Shown in pieces: positions 1 to 9,667 of a stretch of DNA of 60,868 nucleotides (positions within the stretch are counted from its first letter, which is position 1; every line of letters starts with the position of its first letter). Made by a program: the position numbers and the translations under genes. This DNA comes from Clostridia bacterium (GTDB taxonomy: Bacteria > Bacillota > Clostridia > Christensenellales > Aristaeellaceae), in NCBI GenBank assembly GCA_017501255.1, contig JAFVXE010000048.1, positions 1 through 60,868 of the forward strand. The letters run 5' to 3'. The notes beneath the pieces were generated by a model, which did not search any database, was not told the DNA's origin, and was given only the letters and a program-made list of their open reading frames with translations.

Positions 1-110
1 ATCGTTATTTCCGTCGAGTACGAATTTCACTCAAAATTCTTGACTGTCGTTCTTGCGTTTCTTTACTCTGTATCGTTTTCAAGGTTCGGTGCTCTCAAGC
101 GAGCTTGTAC
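1..110 (-). other. 5' leader of a probable rRNA operon (partial)
   Basis: Read on the minus strand, this stretch follows a strong promoter and carries a CCTTGAAAACGATACAG segment of the kind found in Firmicutes rRNA operon leaders just before 16S rRNA, followed by an A/T-rich AATTTTGAG stretch near the edge. The 16S gene itself would lie beyond base 1. Short open frames exist here on both strands but have no ribosome sites and no recognisable product. The rRNA assignment is inferred from leader-like sequence and promoter quality, not from any rRNA sequence in the window. Confidence 0.5.
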
Positions 111-139
111 ATAATACCACCCTTCCTATACGTTGTCAA
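111..139 (-). promoter_or_regulatory. Strong promoter with UP-like element, probably rrn
   Basis: On the minus strand TTGACA (134-139) is followed after 17 bases by TATTAT (111-116). Directly upstream of the -35, at about 140-185, lie phased A/T runs (T6 to T7 tracts then A6), as in UP elements bound by the alpha subunit. Direction and strength fit a stable-RNA operon leaving the window to the left. Nothing coding is seen between 186 and 320. Confidence 0.75.
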
Positions 140-320
140 CATCTTTTTTCATCTTTTTTCGATTTTTTTGAAAAAACTTTTGGATCCCGAACTTTATTCT
201 ATAAAGGTTGTCGAAACGCAGTAGGATATTCCGAACGTTCAAGCATCGTGTATCAATATCCATTCGCAATTTTCGATATAACTTCGGACCATATCCCTCA
301 ATCAACACCCTCTTCCAAAT

Positions 321-357
321 AAAAACAGCCCACGAGATGCGTGAACATCTCATAGGC
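321..357 (-). terminator. Rho-independent terminator of the mannobiose operon
   Basis: On the minus strand, just after the GH130 stop, a 12-bp stem (328-339 with 346-357, two G-U pairs, six-base loop) runs into TGTTTTTATTT. It separates the phosphorylase gene from the rrn promoter further along the same strand. Confidence 0.85.
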
Positions 358-373
358 CATCCTATCTTGCTTC

Positions 374-1543
374 TTACTTACCAAGCAATTCTTTGTTTTT
401 ACGAATCAATGCAATCCGCTGCTTCACACAGTCCACACTGCGCAGAGGATCCGCAGGCGTATTGAACACATAATCCACCAGTTTGTCGATTGTTGTTGTT
501 GCAACGTGCAGACGGGTATCGCTGGAGGCATAGTAAATATACACCTTCTCTCCATCTACAATAGCGCCATTTGTAAACACAACATTGCTCACATCGCCGA
601 TGCGCTCATCATATTCCGGCGCAATCATATATCCGCCGGGTTCTGCGATCACTTCCCATGGCTTATCCAAAGCAGTGGCAAATGCATAGATCACATAACG
701 CAAACCGGCAGCTGTATTGCGTACACCATGGGCAATATGTATCCAGCCCTTATCCGTCCTGATGGGAACAGCCCCGGCACCATTTTTCGCTTCCGTAATG
801 GTGTGGTATTTCCGATGACTGGTGATGATCTCCTCGTCAATCACCGCATGGGTGATATCATCGCAAAGACCAAAGCCAATACCGCCGCCTGATCCCGTCT
901 CAATAAACCCATCCATCGGACGGGTGAAGAAAGCATACTTGCCATCCACAAACTCCGGATGAAGCAGTACATTGCGCTGCTGAGGAGATTGTTTGGTGGT
1001 CAGGTTAGGCAGGCGCTCCCAGTTCACCAGATCCTTGGTGCGGACAATACCGGCCGACGCAACCGCTGCGCCCAGATCCGCATTCTCCGGATCCTTGCTT
1101 TCCGAACAGAACACACCATAAATCCAACCATCCTCATGCTGGGTCAGACGCATATCGTACACATTGGTTTCTTCCGGGCAGGTATCCGGCAAAAGAATCG
1201 GTTCCTCCCAGAAACGAAAACCATCCACCCCGTTATCACTTTCCGCTACCGCAAAGAAGGATTTCCGATCCCAACCCTCCACACGGGCTACCACGCAATA
1301 CTTTCCATTCAATTGAATAGCACCGGCATTGAACACCGCATTGATGCCCAAACGCTTCATAAAGAAAGGATTGGCATCCGCATCCAGATCATACTGCCAT
1401 TCCACCGGGGCATGGGCTGCCGTCAAAACAGGATGCTGCCAACGATCAAAAATACCATTCTGCTCCTGTGCCAGCTGATTCTTCTGACTCAGCAGCGCTT
1501 CCTGTTTGGCTTTTACCTTCACATATTCGGGATGCAATTTCAT
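374..1543 (-). CDS. GH130 4-O-beta-D-mannosyl-D-glucose phosphorylase
   Basis: The 389-residue protein matches family GH130 subfamily 1, the intracellular inverting phosphorylases that split beta-1,4-mannosyl-glucose with phosphate into alpha-mannose 1-phosphate and glucose. The five-bladed propeller pattern is visible, and the TNVYDMRL motif places the general-acid Asp at residue 130, as in known mannosylglucose phosphorylases. No signal peptide is present. The ATG overlaps the stop of the upstream cellobiose 2-epimerase by four bases (ATGA), with its AGGAGG inside the end of that gene, so the two are translationally coupled. Together they form the known mannobiose route: epimerise the reducing mannose to glucose, then phosphorolyse. 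A mannooligosaccharide phosphorylase (GH130 subfamily 2) is the main alternative; the gene context favours the mannosylglucose enzyme. Confidence 0.9.
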   Translation of the reverse strand: MKLHPEYVKVKAKQEALLSQKNQLAQEQNGIFDRWQHPVLTAAHAPVEWQYDLDADANPFFMKRLGINAVFNAGAIQLNGKYCVVARVEGWDRKSFFAVAESDNGVDGFRFWEEPILLPDTCPEETNVYDMRLTQHEDGWIYGVFCSESKDPENADLGAAVASAGIVRTKDLVNWERLPNLTTKQSPQQRNVLLHPEFVDGKYAFFTRPMDGFIETGSGGGIGFGLCDDITHAVIDEEIITSHRKYHTITEAKNGAGAVPIRTDKGWIHIAHGVRNTAAGLRYVIYAFATALDKPWEVIAEPGGYMIAPEYDERIGDVSNVVFTNGAIVDGEKVYIYYASSDTRLHVATTTIDKLVDYVFNTPADPLRSVDCVKQRIALIRKNKELLGK

Positions 1544-2715
1544 GCTTTCAACCTCCTGATCATTTCAATGCACATTCTGCCGTTATGATAGGGACATTTC
1601 CATGGCCCGACGATTTCCTTCTGCCATCCGGGAGTGCCATCCGGATGAACCAGCCAGAACCACTCGCTACCCGGTCTGTCATCGACGATCTCTTTCTGAA
1701 TATATTGCCAGACTTCTTTTGCCGCCTCCAGGAAATAGGTTTTGTCCGGATTGCGCTGCCAGGCATTCATAAAGCCCACAACCGTTTCTGCCTGTACCCA
1801 CCAGATGCGGTTCTCATCATTCACACCATTCTCGCACTCATTGAACAAACCATTGCCATGATAGGCTTTCTCATAAACATTCTGGGCCATCTCCGTCAGT
1901 ACGGGAATGAGTTTCGCATTCAGCGCCTCATCCTCCATCAGGGTGCAGCCCCAATCCAGCAACCATGCGCTCTCAATATCATGACCATAGGAATGCAAAT
2001 CCAGAATCGGCTGATAGTCATCATTGAAGAAAACTTCCTGCCGTCTGCGCTGGGGATGATAGATCTTTGCGTAAAACATATCCAGCATTTCCCGCAGGCG
2101 TGCGGCAATGCGTTTATCCCTGGTAGCCTGATACAGGCCCGAATACCCCTCAAACACATGAAGAAATGTATTCATAGTACGGCTTGCCACAATGCCGTTA
2201 TCCGACAGCTTTTCATTGCTGACAGGCTGGAAGTCCCTGGTGAGCGCTTCCAGATACCCTTTCTCATCCCGGCATTTGGTCTCAATGGTATGATAGATCT
2301 CCCAAGCCAGATCAATGGCTTCCTGTTTGCCGGTCGCTTGCGCATAAGCAGCCAGCGCATAAACCGCAAACGCCTGATTATACGTATGTTTGGTGTCATC
2401 CGCCACCGTACCGTCATACTTGACGGACCAGTAGACACCGCCCAGTTCTGTATCCATACAATGATCCCGCAAAAAGCGATAGGCATGATCCGCATATTGG
2501 AGCAATTCTTCATCCTTCAGGCACATAGCTGCACTTGCGAAGAACCAAAGAATGCGGCTGTTCAGAATGCAGCCCTTGTCTGCTTCCTTCTCCAGATTCA
2601 GATCAATATCCATGTAGCCATAAAAGCCGCCATGTGCATCATCCTTGAGTTTCTGCCAAAAGGGAATAATTCGTTCCACCAGTTCCCGACGGAACTCATT
2701 CTGCCATTCCTTCAT
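1540..2715 (-). CDS. Cellobiose 2-epimerase (AGE superfamily)
   Basis: The 391-residue protein is an (alpha/alpha)6-barrel of the N-acylglucosamine 2-epimerase superfamily. SRILWFF near residue 60, [26 protein letters not shown] and the C-terminal [12 protein letters not shown] carry the catalytic histidines and substrate-binding residues usual in cellobiose 2-epimerases. It would act in the cytoplasm on beta-1,4-mannobiose, giving mannosyl-glucose for the GH130 enzyme encoded directly downstream. An in-frame extension upstream to 2784 exists, but AAGGAG sits ten bases before the ATG at 2715 and homologues start at MKEWQ. It has its own promoter at 2819-2847. Assignment to N-acetylglucosamine epimerase is less likely given the motif set and the partner gene. 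Confidence 0.9.
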   Translation of the reverse strand: MKEWQNEFRRELVERIIPFWQKLKDDAHGGFYGYMDIDLNLEKEADKGCILNSRILWFFASAAMCLKDEELLQYADHAYRFLRDHCMDTELGGVYWSVKYDGTVADDTKHTYNQAFAVYALAAYAQATGKQEAIDLAWEIYHTIETKCRDEKGYLEALTRDFQPVSNEKLSDNGIVASRTMNTFLHVFEGYSGLYQATRDKRIAARLREMLDMFYAKIYHPQRRRQEVFFNDDYQPILDLHSYGHDIESAWLLDWGCTLMEDEALNAKLIPVLTEMAQNVYEKAYHGNGLFNECENGVNDENRIWWVQAETVVGFMNAWQRNPDKTYFLEAAKEVWQYIQKEIVDDRPGSEWFWLVHPDGTPGWQKEIVGPWKCPYHNGRMCIEMIRRLKA

Positions 2716-2818
2716 CAAAAAAGCACTCCTTGCTATCCGGATTTGTGCAGAAGATGCACCATATCCATCCGTAGATTTACGCAAAAGTTACAAACAACTT
2801 AAATGTTAACCTAAACGG

Positions 2819-2847
2819 ATTTTATCACGGATATACAAGGAATGCAA
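2819..2847 (-). promoter_or_regulatory. Promoter of the mannobiose operon
   Basis: Minus-strand TTGCAT (2842-2847), 17-base spacer, TAAAAT (2819-2824). Transcription would start near 2812, about 95 bases before the epimerase ATG. The untranslated part contains GTTAACATTTAAG (2798-2810), possibly an operator. Confidence 0.6.
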
Positions 2848-2863
2848 TAGATCGCCAAAAAAG

Positions 2864-4207
2864 TTATTCGTCGATCCAGGAAGCCATACGAGCCACCAGC
2901 TCAGGATAGGAATAGGCGTTGATGGCGTCCATCCGGCTGCCATCCATCAGCGGCAAGCCCTGATGCTTCCGCTGGACGATGCCTTTCACAAAAGTTTTGA
3001 GGGCATCTGCATCAGCTTGTCCTGCCGCCTGTTCATAGCAGAAGCCAATGCCGGTGGTATCCAGTACGCCCTTTACATCGCTGCCGGTCAAATCGCCGGA
3101 CATACAGCAGACCACAGGCTTGTTCATCATCATATACTCAAACAACTTGCCGGTGAGGATGCCCTTCCGGCCCGTCATATGCCAGGATGCCATCAGCAGG
3201 ATATCCGCACTCAGCTGCAAGCGGATGGATTCCTGCCGGGAAACCATGCCATGGTCTTCCACACAATCCTGCAAGCCGGATTCTTCCGCCACCTGAACGA
3301 ACAGCGGGCTTTGTGAACCAGCATATACCAGCTGCACCTCATCCTTGGTAAGCAGCCCTTCGTCAATCAGCGCCCGGATGGTTTTCATCAGGGGACTCAG
3401 ATCCCGGTTAGGGGCATTCTTACGGCCCTCGCTGATATAGCCGCAATACACAACCCGCAGCTTATCATCCGTTCGCTCCACATCCACCTGCGGCAGATCC
3501 TCACGGTCAAAACCGTTGGTCAGAACCCTGCCGGTTTTCTCCATATCCATCATATCCAGAACGCCATAGGATACGCCGGTGAGCAGATCCGCATTATCCC
3601 GCACCATTTTGATATATTTGCGCTGGCGGCCTGCCTGCCAGGAAAAAGCCATGTTGACCTCATCCCGGAAATCAGCGATCCATTTTGTCGCCTTGCCGGA
3701 TTTTTTGGCATACAGACCCGCCTCGTGAACGCTGATGGTGGCATAGCTGGACAGCACGCAGTCATAATCGCCTTGCAGCTTACGAATCTCCGCTTTTGCC
3801 TTTCTGCCGAAATCCCTGTCAGAAAGCCAGAACAGGTACAGATACACATTATCCAGCACCTTGCCCACAATGCCTTTCGCCTTAGCGACCAGACCGGAGG
3901 AGGCCGCTGGATGCTGGGCAGCTTCCTGCTTGGCCGTAGCCACAGCCGGGGCAGCTGCCTGCTGTGCTTTGCGGATGGCACGATCCCGCAGGGGATTCCA
4001 TTCACGGATCAGATGAACATCCTTGAGCTGCTCCAAATCCCGTTGCAGGGTCGGATCCACCTTCTCACCCAGACCGCCGCCGCAGATAACCGTGACTTCA
4101 TAGCCCATCCGTTCCAGATACTTGGCCATCTTGGTGGGACGAATGGCCCCGATGGTATTCTGGGGCGCAAAATAGTAGCTGATCAGCAAAACGCGCTTTT
4201 TCATCAT
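2864..4207 (-). CDS. Glycosyltransferase family 4, last gene of the EPS run
   Basis: A GT4-like (GT-B fold) glycosyltransferase of about 447 residues. The N-terminal Rossmann half begins KKRVLLISYYFAP, then GAIRPTKMAKYL as in the WcaI/WbuB-like type; the C-terminal half carries the donor-site segment ending GKLFEYMMMNKPVV. An Ala/Gln-rich insertion lies at about residues 85-115 and may be a flexible linker. A GTG at 4225 is in frame, but GGGGAG just before 4207 supports one of the two adjacent ATGs (4207 or 4204). The gene follows another GT4 gene almost without a gap, so it probably adds a sugar in the same exopolysaccharide repeat unit. Donor and acceptor cannot be told. Confidence 0.8.
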   Translation of the reverse strand: MMKKRVLLISYYFAPQNTIGAIRPTKMAKYLERMGYEVTVICGGGLGEKVDPTLQRDLEQLKDVHLIREWNPLRDRAIRKAQQAAAPAVATAKQEAAQHPAASSGLVAKAKGIVGKVLDNVYLYLFWLSDRDFGRKAKAEIRKLQGDYDCVLSSYATISVHEAGLYAKKSGKATKWIADFRDEVNMAFSWQAGRQRKYIKMVRDNADLLTGVSYGVLDMMDMEKTGRVLTNGFDREDLPQVDVERTDDKLRVVYCGYISEGRKNAPNRDLSPLMKTIRALIDEGLLTKDEVQLVYAGSQSPLFVQVAEESGLQDCVEDHGMVSRQESIRLQLSADILLMASWHMTGRKGILTGKLFEYMMMNKPVVCCMSGDLTGSDVKGVLDTTGIGFCYEQAAGQADADALKTFVKGIVQRKHQGLPLMDGSRMDAINAYSYPELVARMASWIDE

Positions 4208-4221
4208 CTTTCTCCCCTGAT

Positions 4222-5454
4222 TCACAGATCGTTTTCAAACAACTTTTCCAGTGTGACGGCATTCTGAAATTTTTCCTGCCAACGGACTTTTGCAGCAAGG
4301 CGGCGCCGTTCCGCTTCTTCCCGCTTCTCTTCTGCCAAAGCCTTCAGGCACCGGCAGACACCCGCTGCGCCTTCCTGGGGCTCATACAGCCATCCGGTTT
4401 CTGCTGTAATCAGCTCCGGCAGACCGCCTACTGCTGGGGCAATGGCCGGAATCCCGCAGCGCAGGGCTTCCATAATGGATACAGGAATACCCTCCTTGCG
4501 GCTGGTATTCACAAAAGCATCAAAGGGTTGTTTTTCGTAAAGGGCAAGCACATCATCGGCAGGCAGACTGCCAAGGAAGCGGACGATCACATTTTCTTTC
4601 CGATCCAGCTTTTCTTCTGCCAGCCTTTGCAAAGCCTCAAACGCTTCACCATCGCCAATATGTGTCCAGCACACGGGTGCGCCCTGCCATTGGGCCAGGG
4701 CTTCCACCAGCAGATGCACCTGCTTGATAGGGATCACCTTGGCACAACTGACGATGCGAAGCACCCCTTCCGTGTGCAGCGGAGGCGGCAACAGCTGTTC
4801 CGGCGCCTGTCCGGCGGAACCAAAAGCCAACACCTGCACCTTGCTTTCATCAATCCGCCCCTGCATATAGCTCATGAATTGCTCTCTGGCCATCCGGCTG
4901 ATGAAGTACAGTCCATCCGCTGCATCGGCAATGGCTTGCTTCATCAAATAGGGATTCATGGCGTTGCGTTCCACATCAATATCAAAGGCGTGGCCACGGA
5001 TAACCAACCTCATGTCAGGATATTTCCGTTTCATCAACGCTGCCCCATAGGCATCGAAACTCATCCAGCAGGAATAAAGCACTGTATCAGCAGGATTCCG
5101 GGATACCACGGCATCCGCTGCCAGAAACATGGTTTGGCCACGGACTGCAAACGCCAGCACTTTCAGGGCATTAACCGGCGTAAAGTGACCATCCTTCCGC
5201 AACCGTTTCCATTCCATCCGAACATCCGCTGAAAAAAGCGCACGCCAAAAGCCGCGTGCGCCGCAGAGAAATGGTTTTTTCGGATGATGAACAGCATCGG
5301 TGCAATGATCAAGCCAATCCGCACCCTGATGGGCAACCATCAGCACCTGATCAAAATGATCCACCAGCCACGGTTGTTCCATGACCATGAAAGGATCATT
5401 GGTGCCATCCGGGTGAATGGCGCAGGAGCTGAAATAGACCAATTGCTTTGCCAT
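4222..5454 (-). CDS. Glycosyltransferase family 4
   Basis: A GT-B glycosyltransferase of 410 residues. The C-terminal domain has the typical retaining GT4 segment: VRFLGSLPADDVLALYEK, then NTSRKEGIPVSIMEALRCG with the E-x7-E nucleotide-sugar motif. The N-terminal acceptor half (LVYFSSCAIHPDG...) is less conserved. A TTG precedes the chosen ATG by one codon. The stop overlaps the GTG-frame extension of the next gene, and the previous GT ends 42 bases upstream. Predicted role: cytoplasmic addition of one sugar to an undecaprenyl-linked oligosaccharide. Confidence 0.85.
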   Translation of the reverse strand: MAKQLVYFSSCAIHPDGTNDPFMVMEQPWLVDHFDQVLMVAHQGADWLDHCTDAVHHPKKPFLCGARGFWRALFSADVRMEWKRLRKDGHFTPVNALKVLAFAVRGQTMFLAADAVVSRNPADTVLYSCWMSFDAYGAALMKRKYPDMRLVIRGHAFDIDVERNAMNPYLMKQAIADAADGLYFISRMAREQFMSYMQGRIDESKVQVLAFGSAGQAPEQLLPPPLHTEGVLRIVSCAKVIPIKQVHLLVEALAQWQGAPVCWTHIGDGEAFEALQRLAEEKLDRKENVIVRFLGSLPADDVLALYEKQPFDAFVNTSRKEGIPVSIMEALRCGIPAIAPAVGGLPELITAETGWLYEPQEGAAGVCRCLKALAEEKREEAERRRLAAKVRWQEKFQNAVTLEKLFENDL

Positions 5455-5496
5455 CAAAGATCAAGCCTTTCCCAAATCCGTTTTTCGAAGCCCCCG

Positions 5497-6621
5497 TCAA
5501 TGAACTTCCTTCAACTGTTCCTGATAAAGGGCTGCCATCTTTTCCATTACATCCGGCAGAGAATAACCCTTCATGGTTTCCCGGTTCACTGCGCCCATGC
5601 GTTCCCTGAGGGCTTCATCCTCCAGCAGGGTGCGGATATCCTTCGCCATTCCATCCACATCCATGGGGTTGCGGAGGAAACCGCCCTTTTCCTGTTCAAT
5701 CAGATCAACACAGCCACGGGCATTGGAAACCACTGCCGGCAGACCGCAAGCCATGGCTTCCATCAACGCAACCGGCAAGCCCTCATGCAGGGATGGGAAA
5801 ACAAACACATCCGCAGCCGGATATACCTTGGGCAGGTCATCCCTGAACCCAAGGAATCGCACACGGTCACTTATCTTCAGTTCTTCTGCCAACGCTTCCA
5901 GCTCCGGCTTTCCATCGCCCCAGCCGCACAGCAGCACCTGTACGCCGGGTAACTGAGCAGCAGCCCTGAGAATAGCCGTGTGATTCTTGCGCACGCTATG
6001 TTCGCCAACCGTCAGCAGCACCTGTGCATCCTGAGGAATCTCCAGCATTTCCCGGGCTTCCCGGCGATCAAAGGGCGGGTCAAAACGGGTCAGATCCACG
6101 CCAACCCCATTGACTTTCACTTTCTTTTTGGCCGGCAAATGGCGGGCACGCTGGGCATCTTCCTCGTTGGTGGTGATCAGAAGATCCGTCCAACGGGCCA
6201 GCAGCCACTCCACCGGATAAAACAAAAGCCAGTTTTTCAAGGGCGCTCCCTTGAAAAAGTGGAAACCATGAGCAGAATACACCACCCGGGTTCCCTTCTT
6301 GCGGGCAGAACGGCCACACAAACGTCCCAGCACAGAACCCACCGGCGTATGGCAGTGAATGAGCGCATAATCATTTTCTGCCACAATCTTTTTCATCTGT
6401 TTGTATACATCCAGATTGCCCTTATGGAACGGCGAGCGTTCAAAGGGCAGGTTGTAGTACTTGTCACAATACGGCAGTTCCGTCACTTCATGCCCCAAAT
6501 CATTCCGGGAGCAAACGTGCACCTCATACCCCTGCTGCTGAAACCAGCGCATACAGGGCAGATGGAACAACAGCAAATGCCCCTGAAGCACCGTTGCCAC
6601 AAACAGTACCTTCTTTTTCAT
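5497..6621 (-). CDS. Glycosyltransferase family 4
   Basis: A 374-residue GT4 enzyme resembling EpsD/EpsF-type exopolysaccharide transferases. The start KKKVLFVATVLQGHLLLFHLP, the internal HCHTPVGSVLGRLCGR segment and FPSLHEGLPVALMEAMACG in the donor domain are characteristic. The ATG shares one base with the stop of the upstream epimerase gene (TGATG), implying coupled translation. It probably acts early on the lipid-linked sugar made by the transferase two genes upstream. Confidence 0.88.
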   Translation of the reverse strand: MKKKVLFVATVLQGHLLLFHLPCMRWFQQQGYEVHVCSRNDLGHEVTELPYCDKYYNLPFERSPFHKGNLDVYKQMKKIVAENDYALIHCHTPVGSVLGRLCGRSARKKGTRVVYSAHGFHFFKGAPLKNWLLFYPVEWLLARWTDLLITTNEEDAQRARHLPAKKKVKVNGVGVDLTRFDPPFDRREAREMLEIPQDAQVLLTVGEHSVRKNHTAILRAAAQLPGVQVLLCGWGDGKPELEALAEELKISDRVRFLGFRDDLPKVYPAADVFVFPSLHEGLPVALMEAMACGLPAVVSNARGCVDLIEQEKGGFLRNPMDVDGMAKDIRTLLEDEALRERMGAVNRETMKGYSLPDVMEKMAALYQEQLKEVH

Positions 6622-7466
6622 CAGTGTGCCTCCGTTTGTTCAATGGTAGCGGCAAACTCCAATTCATCTGCCGGACGGAAAGCGTCGCTCATGCTCTGAT
6701 CATAGGTCAGAGATCCGAAAACCTTGCCCACCAGCAGCACTTTGCCTTCCAGCAGTTTCAGCAGCCAGCCAAAGCCGGGCAGCAAGCAAATACGCTTTCC
6801 GTGATTCCTGGCAACTTCCGTCATCAGCGCATTGGTGCTTACATACTCCCGGTTCTGGGGAAAATACAAGCCGCCTTCGCCGCTTTCCAGAAGGCTCTGG
6901 ACAAAGCTGCACAGGGTGCCGATATACAGCATACTGCGCTGGTTATTCACTTTGGGAAATACAGGCAGGTGCTTTGCCAAAGCAGCCAGACGGGGATAAT
7001 TGCCCCGGCAGCCCCTGCCGTAAACCAATGGCGGTCTTAGAACCGCCACCCGGAAACGTTCATCAGCCAGCTGAGCAAGGCCATGTTCCGCTTCCCATTT
7101 GCTGATGCCATAGGCTGTATTGGGCGCAGGCTGTGTAGAAGCATCAATATGGCCAATATTCTTACCATAAACGCTCATACTGGAAAAAAACACAAACTGC
7201 TTCACACCATTGGCCTTGGCAGCCCTTGCCACCTCCAACGCCAGATCCCGGTTGACAGTGGTATACAGCTCACGGTTCTCAGCCGTTTCCTTCTGGTGAG
7301 CAATGCCTGCCACATGAATGACCGCATCAAATCCAGCAAAGACTTCCGGCTTCCACGGCTGGCTCACATCCACCTCCGCCACCTGAAATGCTTCAGGATT
7401 GGAAAGCAGATGCTTGGCAATCTGGATACCAATATAGCTGACAGCGCCGCTGATACATACCCGCAT
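6621..7466 (-). CDS. NAD-dependent sugar epimerase/dehydratase (SDR)
   Basis: An extended short-chain dehydrogenase/reductase of 281 residues. It starts with the dinucleotide-binding strand MRVCISGAVSYIG, in which the middle glycine of GxxGxxG is replaced by serine. The SSMSVYG strand and the YGISKWEAE catalytic YxxxK motif are intact, so activity is likely. Substrate is presumably a UDP-sugar. GGAGG nine bases before the ATG at 7466 decides the start; longer in-frame extensions have no ribosome site. It lies between the sugar-phosphate transferase and a GT4 gene, so it probably supplies the sugar used first in the polysaccharide. Confidence 0.85.
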   Translation of the reverse strand: MRVCISGAVSYIGIQIAKHLLSNPEAFQVAEVDVSQPWKPEVFAGFDAVIHVAGIAHQKETAENRELYTTVNRDLALEVARAAKANGVKQFVFFSSMSVYGKNIGHIDASTQPAPNTAYGISKWEAEHGLAQLADERFRVAVLRPPLVYGRGCRGNYPRLAALAKHLPVFPKVNNQRSMLYIGTLCSFVQSLLESGEGGLYFPQNREYVSTNALMTEVARNHGKRICLLPGFGWLLKLLEGKVLLVGKVFGSLTYDQSMSDAFRPADELEFAATIEQTEAH

Positions 7467-7470
7467 TTGA

Positions 7471-8100
7471 TTATTCCTCCGTTTTAGCATCATCGGTGGG
7501 ATTCTTGCCCTCATCCCCATCCACGACACCATCCATGCCGATCACATTCACAAACGTAAGCAGCAAGCATTTCATATCAAAACCAAAGCTGATGTTCCTG
7601 GCATACACACCATCGAACTCCGCTTTTTTCTCCTCTTCCAGGCTGAGCAGATCCCGGCCGTTTACCTGCGCCCAGCCGCTGAGACCCGGCAGCACATCAT
7701 TGGCACCATGCTTGTCCCTCAGTTCGATCAGCTCATACTGATTCCACAGTGCAGGGCGGGGGCCGATGAAACTCATCTCGCCCTTGAGAATATTGAGAAG
7801 CTGGGGCAGTTCATCCAGACTGGTCTTGCGCAGAAACCCACCCAGTCTGGTGATGTAGTTATTGGCGCCATGCAGATCGTTGGTGGGCACTTCGCTGGGG
7901 GTATCGGTGCGCATAGTGCGGAATTTGTAGATATTGAAATAGGTCTTTCCCTTGCCGACCCGCTTTTGCTGAAAGATCACAGGGCCCTTGCTGTCCAGCT
8001 TGATGAGCACTGCCACCAGCAGGAAAACAGGCGAAAGCACAACCAGCATCAAAGCAGAAAACAGAATATCCAGCAAGCGTTTCACAGTGCGTTCATACAT
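7471..8100 (-). CDS. Undecaprenyl-phosphate sugar-1-phosphate transferase
   Basis: A small bacterial sugar transferase (209 residues) of the PglC/WcaJ catalytic-domain type. A single hydrophobic re-entrant segment lies at residues 12-33, followed by YKFRTMRTD, then [21 protein letters not shown] and [13 protein letters not shown], which are the family signatures. It loads a sugar 1-phosphate onto undecaprenyl phosphate and so starts the repeat unit completed by the downstream transferases. GGGAGGG nine bases before the ATG supports the start. No Wzx flippase or Wzy polymerase is in this cluster; they must lie elsewhere. Confidence 0.92.
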   Translation of the reverse strand: MYERTVKRLLDILFSALMLVVLSPVFLLVAVLIKLDSKGPVIFQQKRVGKGKTYFNIYKFRTMRTDTPSEVPTNDLHGANNYITRLGGFLRKTSLDELPQLLNILKGEMSFIGPRPALWNQYELIELRDKHGANDVLPGLSGWAQVNGRDLLSLEEEKKAEFDGVYARNISFGFDMKCLLLTFVNVIGMDGVVDGDEGKNPTDDAKTEE

Positions 8101-8124
8101 AACAGGTTTCCCTCCCTCTATCCA

Positions 8125-9654
8125 TCAGGTATTGCCCGAATGTTCTCCCTGATATTCCAGCAGACGATTGACTGCGTTCAGATATGCCAGACAACTGGCC
8201 TCAATAATATCGGTGGATACACCCTTGCCCAGCATCACGGTGCTGTCGTGGCGAACCCGGACGGTTACCTCGCCCAGTGCATCTTCGCCCTCGGTGACAG
8301 CCCTGAGCTGATAGCTTTCCAAAGAGCAGGGCATACCAGTGATCTGATCCACCGCATGGAAACAGGCTTCAACAGGACCATCGCCGCAGTCTGCCCGGGT
8401 GACGATCTCGCCGCCGTTGTTCAGGCTGACGGTGGCAGTGGACGTCATCCGGTTGCCGCTGAAAATCTGGAAGGAATGCATCCGGTAACGGCCCAGCGAG
8501 CCATGCATCTGCTCCCGCAGAATGGCCATTACATCCCGTTCGGTTACATCCTTTTTCTTATCAGCCAGTTCCTTGAACTTCTCAAAAGCCCGGTTCAGTT
8601 CATGCTCCGTCAGGTGCATCCCCAGTTCGTTGGCGTGTTCCCGGAGAGCATGGCGTCCGCTGAGCTTGCCCAGCATCAGGCCGCCCTGAGGAATACCCAG
8701 TTCTTCCGGCTTCATGATTTCGTAAGTGGCACGATCCTTCAAAACGCCATGCTGATGCACGCCGCTTTGGTGAGCAAAGGCATTCACGCCCACCACCGGC
8801 TTATTGGGCTGAATTTCGATACCGCTGATGCCTGCCGCCAAACGGCTGATGCGATAGATCCCCTTGGGCTGCAGATTGTCCTCCACGCCATAGATATCCT
8901 TGCGGGTGCGCAGGTTCATCAGAATCTCTTCCAGCGGCGCATTGCCAGCCCGCTCGCCCAGACCGTTGATGGTGCATTCCACCTGCCGGGCACCGTTGCG
9001 AATGGCTTCCAGCGTGGTAGCGGTAGCCATGCCCAGATCATTGTGGCAATGGGCGGAAAGGATGATGTCATCCCGGTCGCCCACCACATTTTTCTGGATA
9101 TCCGCAATCAATTCGCCGTATTCCTTCACGGAGGAATACCCAACCGTATCGGGAATATTCAGCGTGGTTGCGCCCTCTGCCACCACTGCACGGTACACCT
9201 GATAGAGAAAATCCAGCTCGGTACGGGTAGCATCCTCGCAGCTGAACTGTACATCAGCGCACAGGGAACGGGCCAGACGCACACCATGGATGGCGGCTTC
9301 CAGCACCTGCTCCCGGTTCATGTTCAGCTTGGCCGCCCGATGGATGGGACTGGTAGCGATGAACACATGAATACGGGGCTTGGCAGCATTTTTCAGCGCA
9401 TCCCAGGAAGCCCGGATATCGCTTTCCACGCAGCGTGCAAGGGAGCATACGCCTGTTTTCACAGCCGCTGCAATAGCGCTCACCGCCTGAAAATCCCCCT
9501 GACTGGAACCGGCAAAACCGGCCTCGATCATATCCACGCCCAAGGCTTCCAAAGCTTTGGCAAATTCTACTTTTTCATTCAGATGAAAGCTCACGCCGGG
9601 GGTCTGTTCCCCGTCCCGGAGCGTTGTATCCAAAAAGCGTACCGTCTTTTGCAT
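8125..9654 (-). CDS. leuA: 2-isopropylmalate synthase
   Basis: The 509-residue protein joins acetyl-CoA to 2-oxoisovalerate, the first committed step of leucine synthesis. The N-terminal TIM barrel opens with DTTLRDGEQTPGVSF; later the metal-binding SAHCHNDLGMA and the GLGERAGNAPLEE segment are intact. The C-terminal regulatory domain (about residues 375-500) is present, so leucine feedback inhibition is likely. GGAGG seven bases before the ATG at 9654 sets the start. No other leu/ilv genes are nearby; instead it sits between a ComEA-like gene and exopolysaccharide genes. Citramalate or homocitrate synthase are alternatives, but motif order and length fit LeuA best. Confidence 0.9.
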   Translation of the reverse strand: MQKTVRFLDTTLRDGEQTPGVSFHLNEKVEFAKALEALGVDMIEAGFAGSSQGDFQAVSAIAAAVKTGVCSLARCVESDIRASWDALKNAAKPRIHVFIATSPIHRAAKLNMNREQVLEAAIHGVRLARSLCADVQFSCEDATRTELDFLYQVYRAVVAEGATTLNIPDTVGYSSVKEYGELIADIQKNVVGDRDDIILSAHCHNDLGMATATTLEAIRNGARQVECTINGLGERAGNAPLEEILMNLRTRKDIYGVEDNLQPKGIYRISRLAAGISGIEIQPNKPVVGVNAFAHQSGVHQHGVLKDRATYEIMKPEELGIPQGGLMLGKLSGRHALREHANELGMHLTEHELNRAFEKFKELADKKKDVTERDVMAILREQMHGSLGRYRMHSFQIFSGNRMTSTATVSLNNGGEIVTRADCGDGPVEACFHAVDQITGMPCSLESYQLRAVTEGEDALGEVTVRVRHDSTVMLGKGVSTDIIEASCLAYLNAVNRLLEYQGEHSGNT

Positions 9655-9667
9655 GGGATGGCCTCCG

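Noticed and set aside
53..465. Short open frames at the left edge
   Set aside because: They lack ribosome sites and lie over the leader, promoter and terminator signals.
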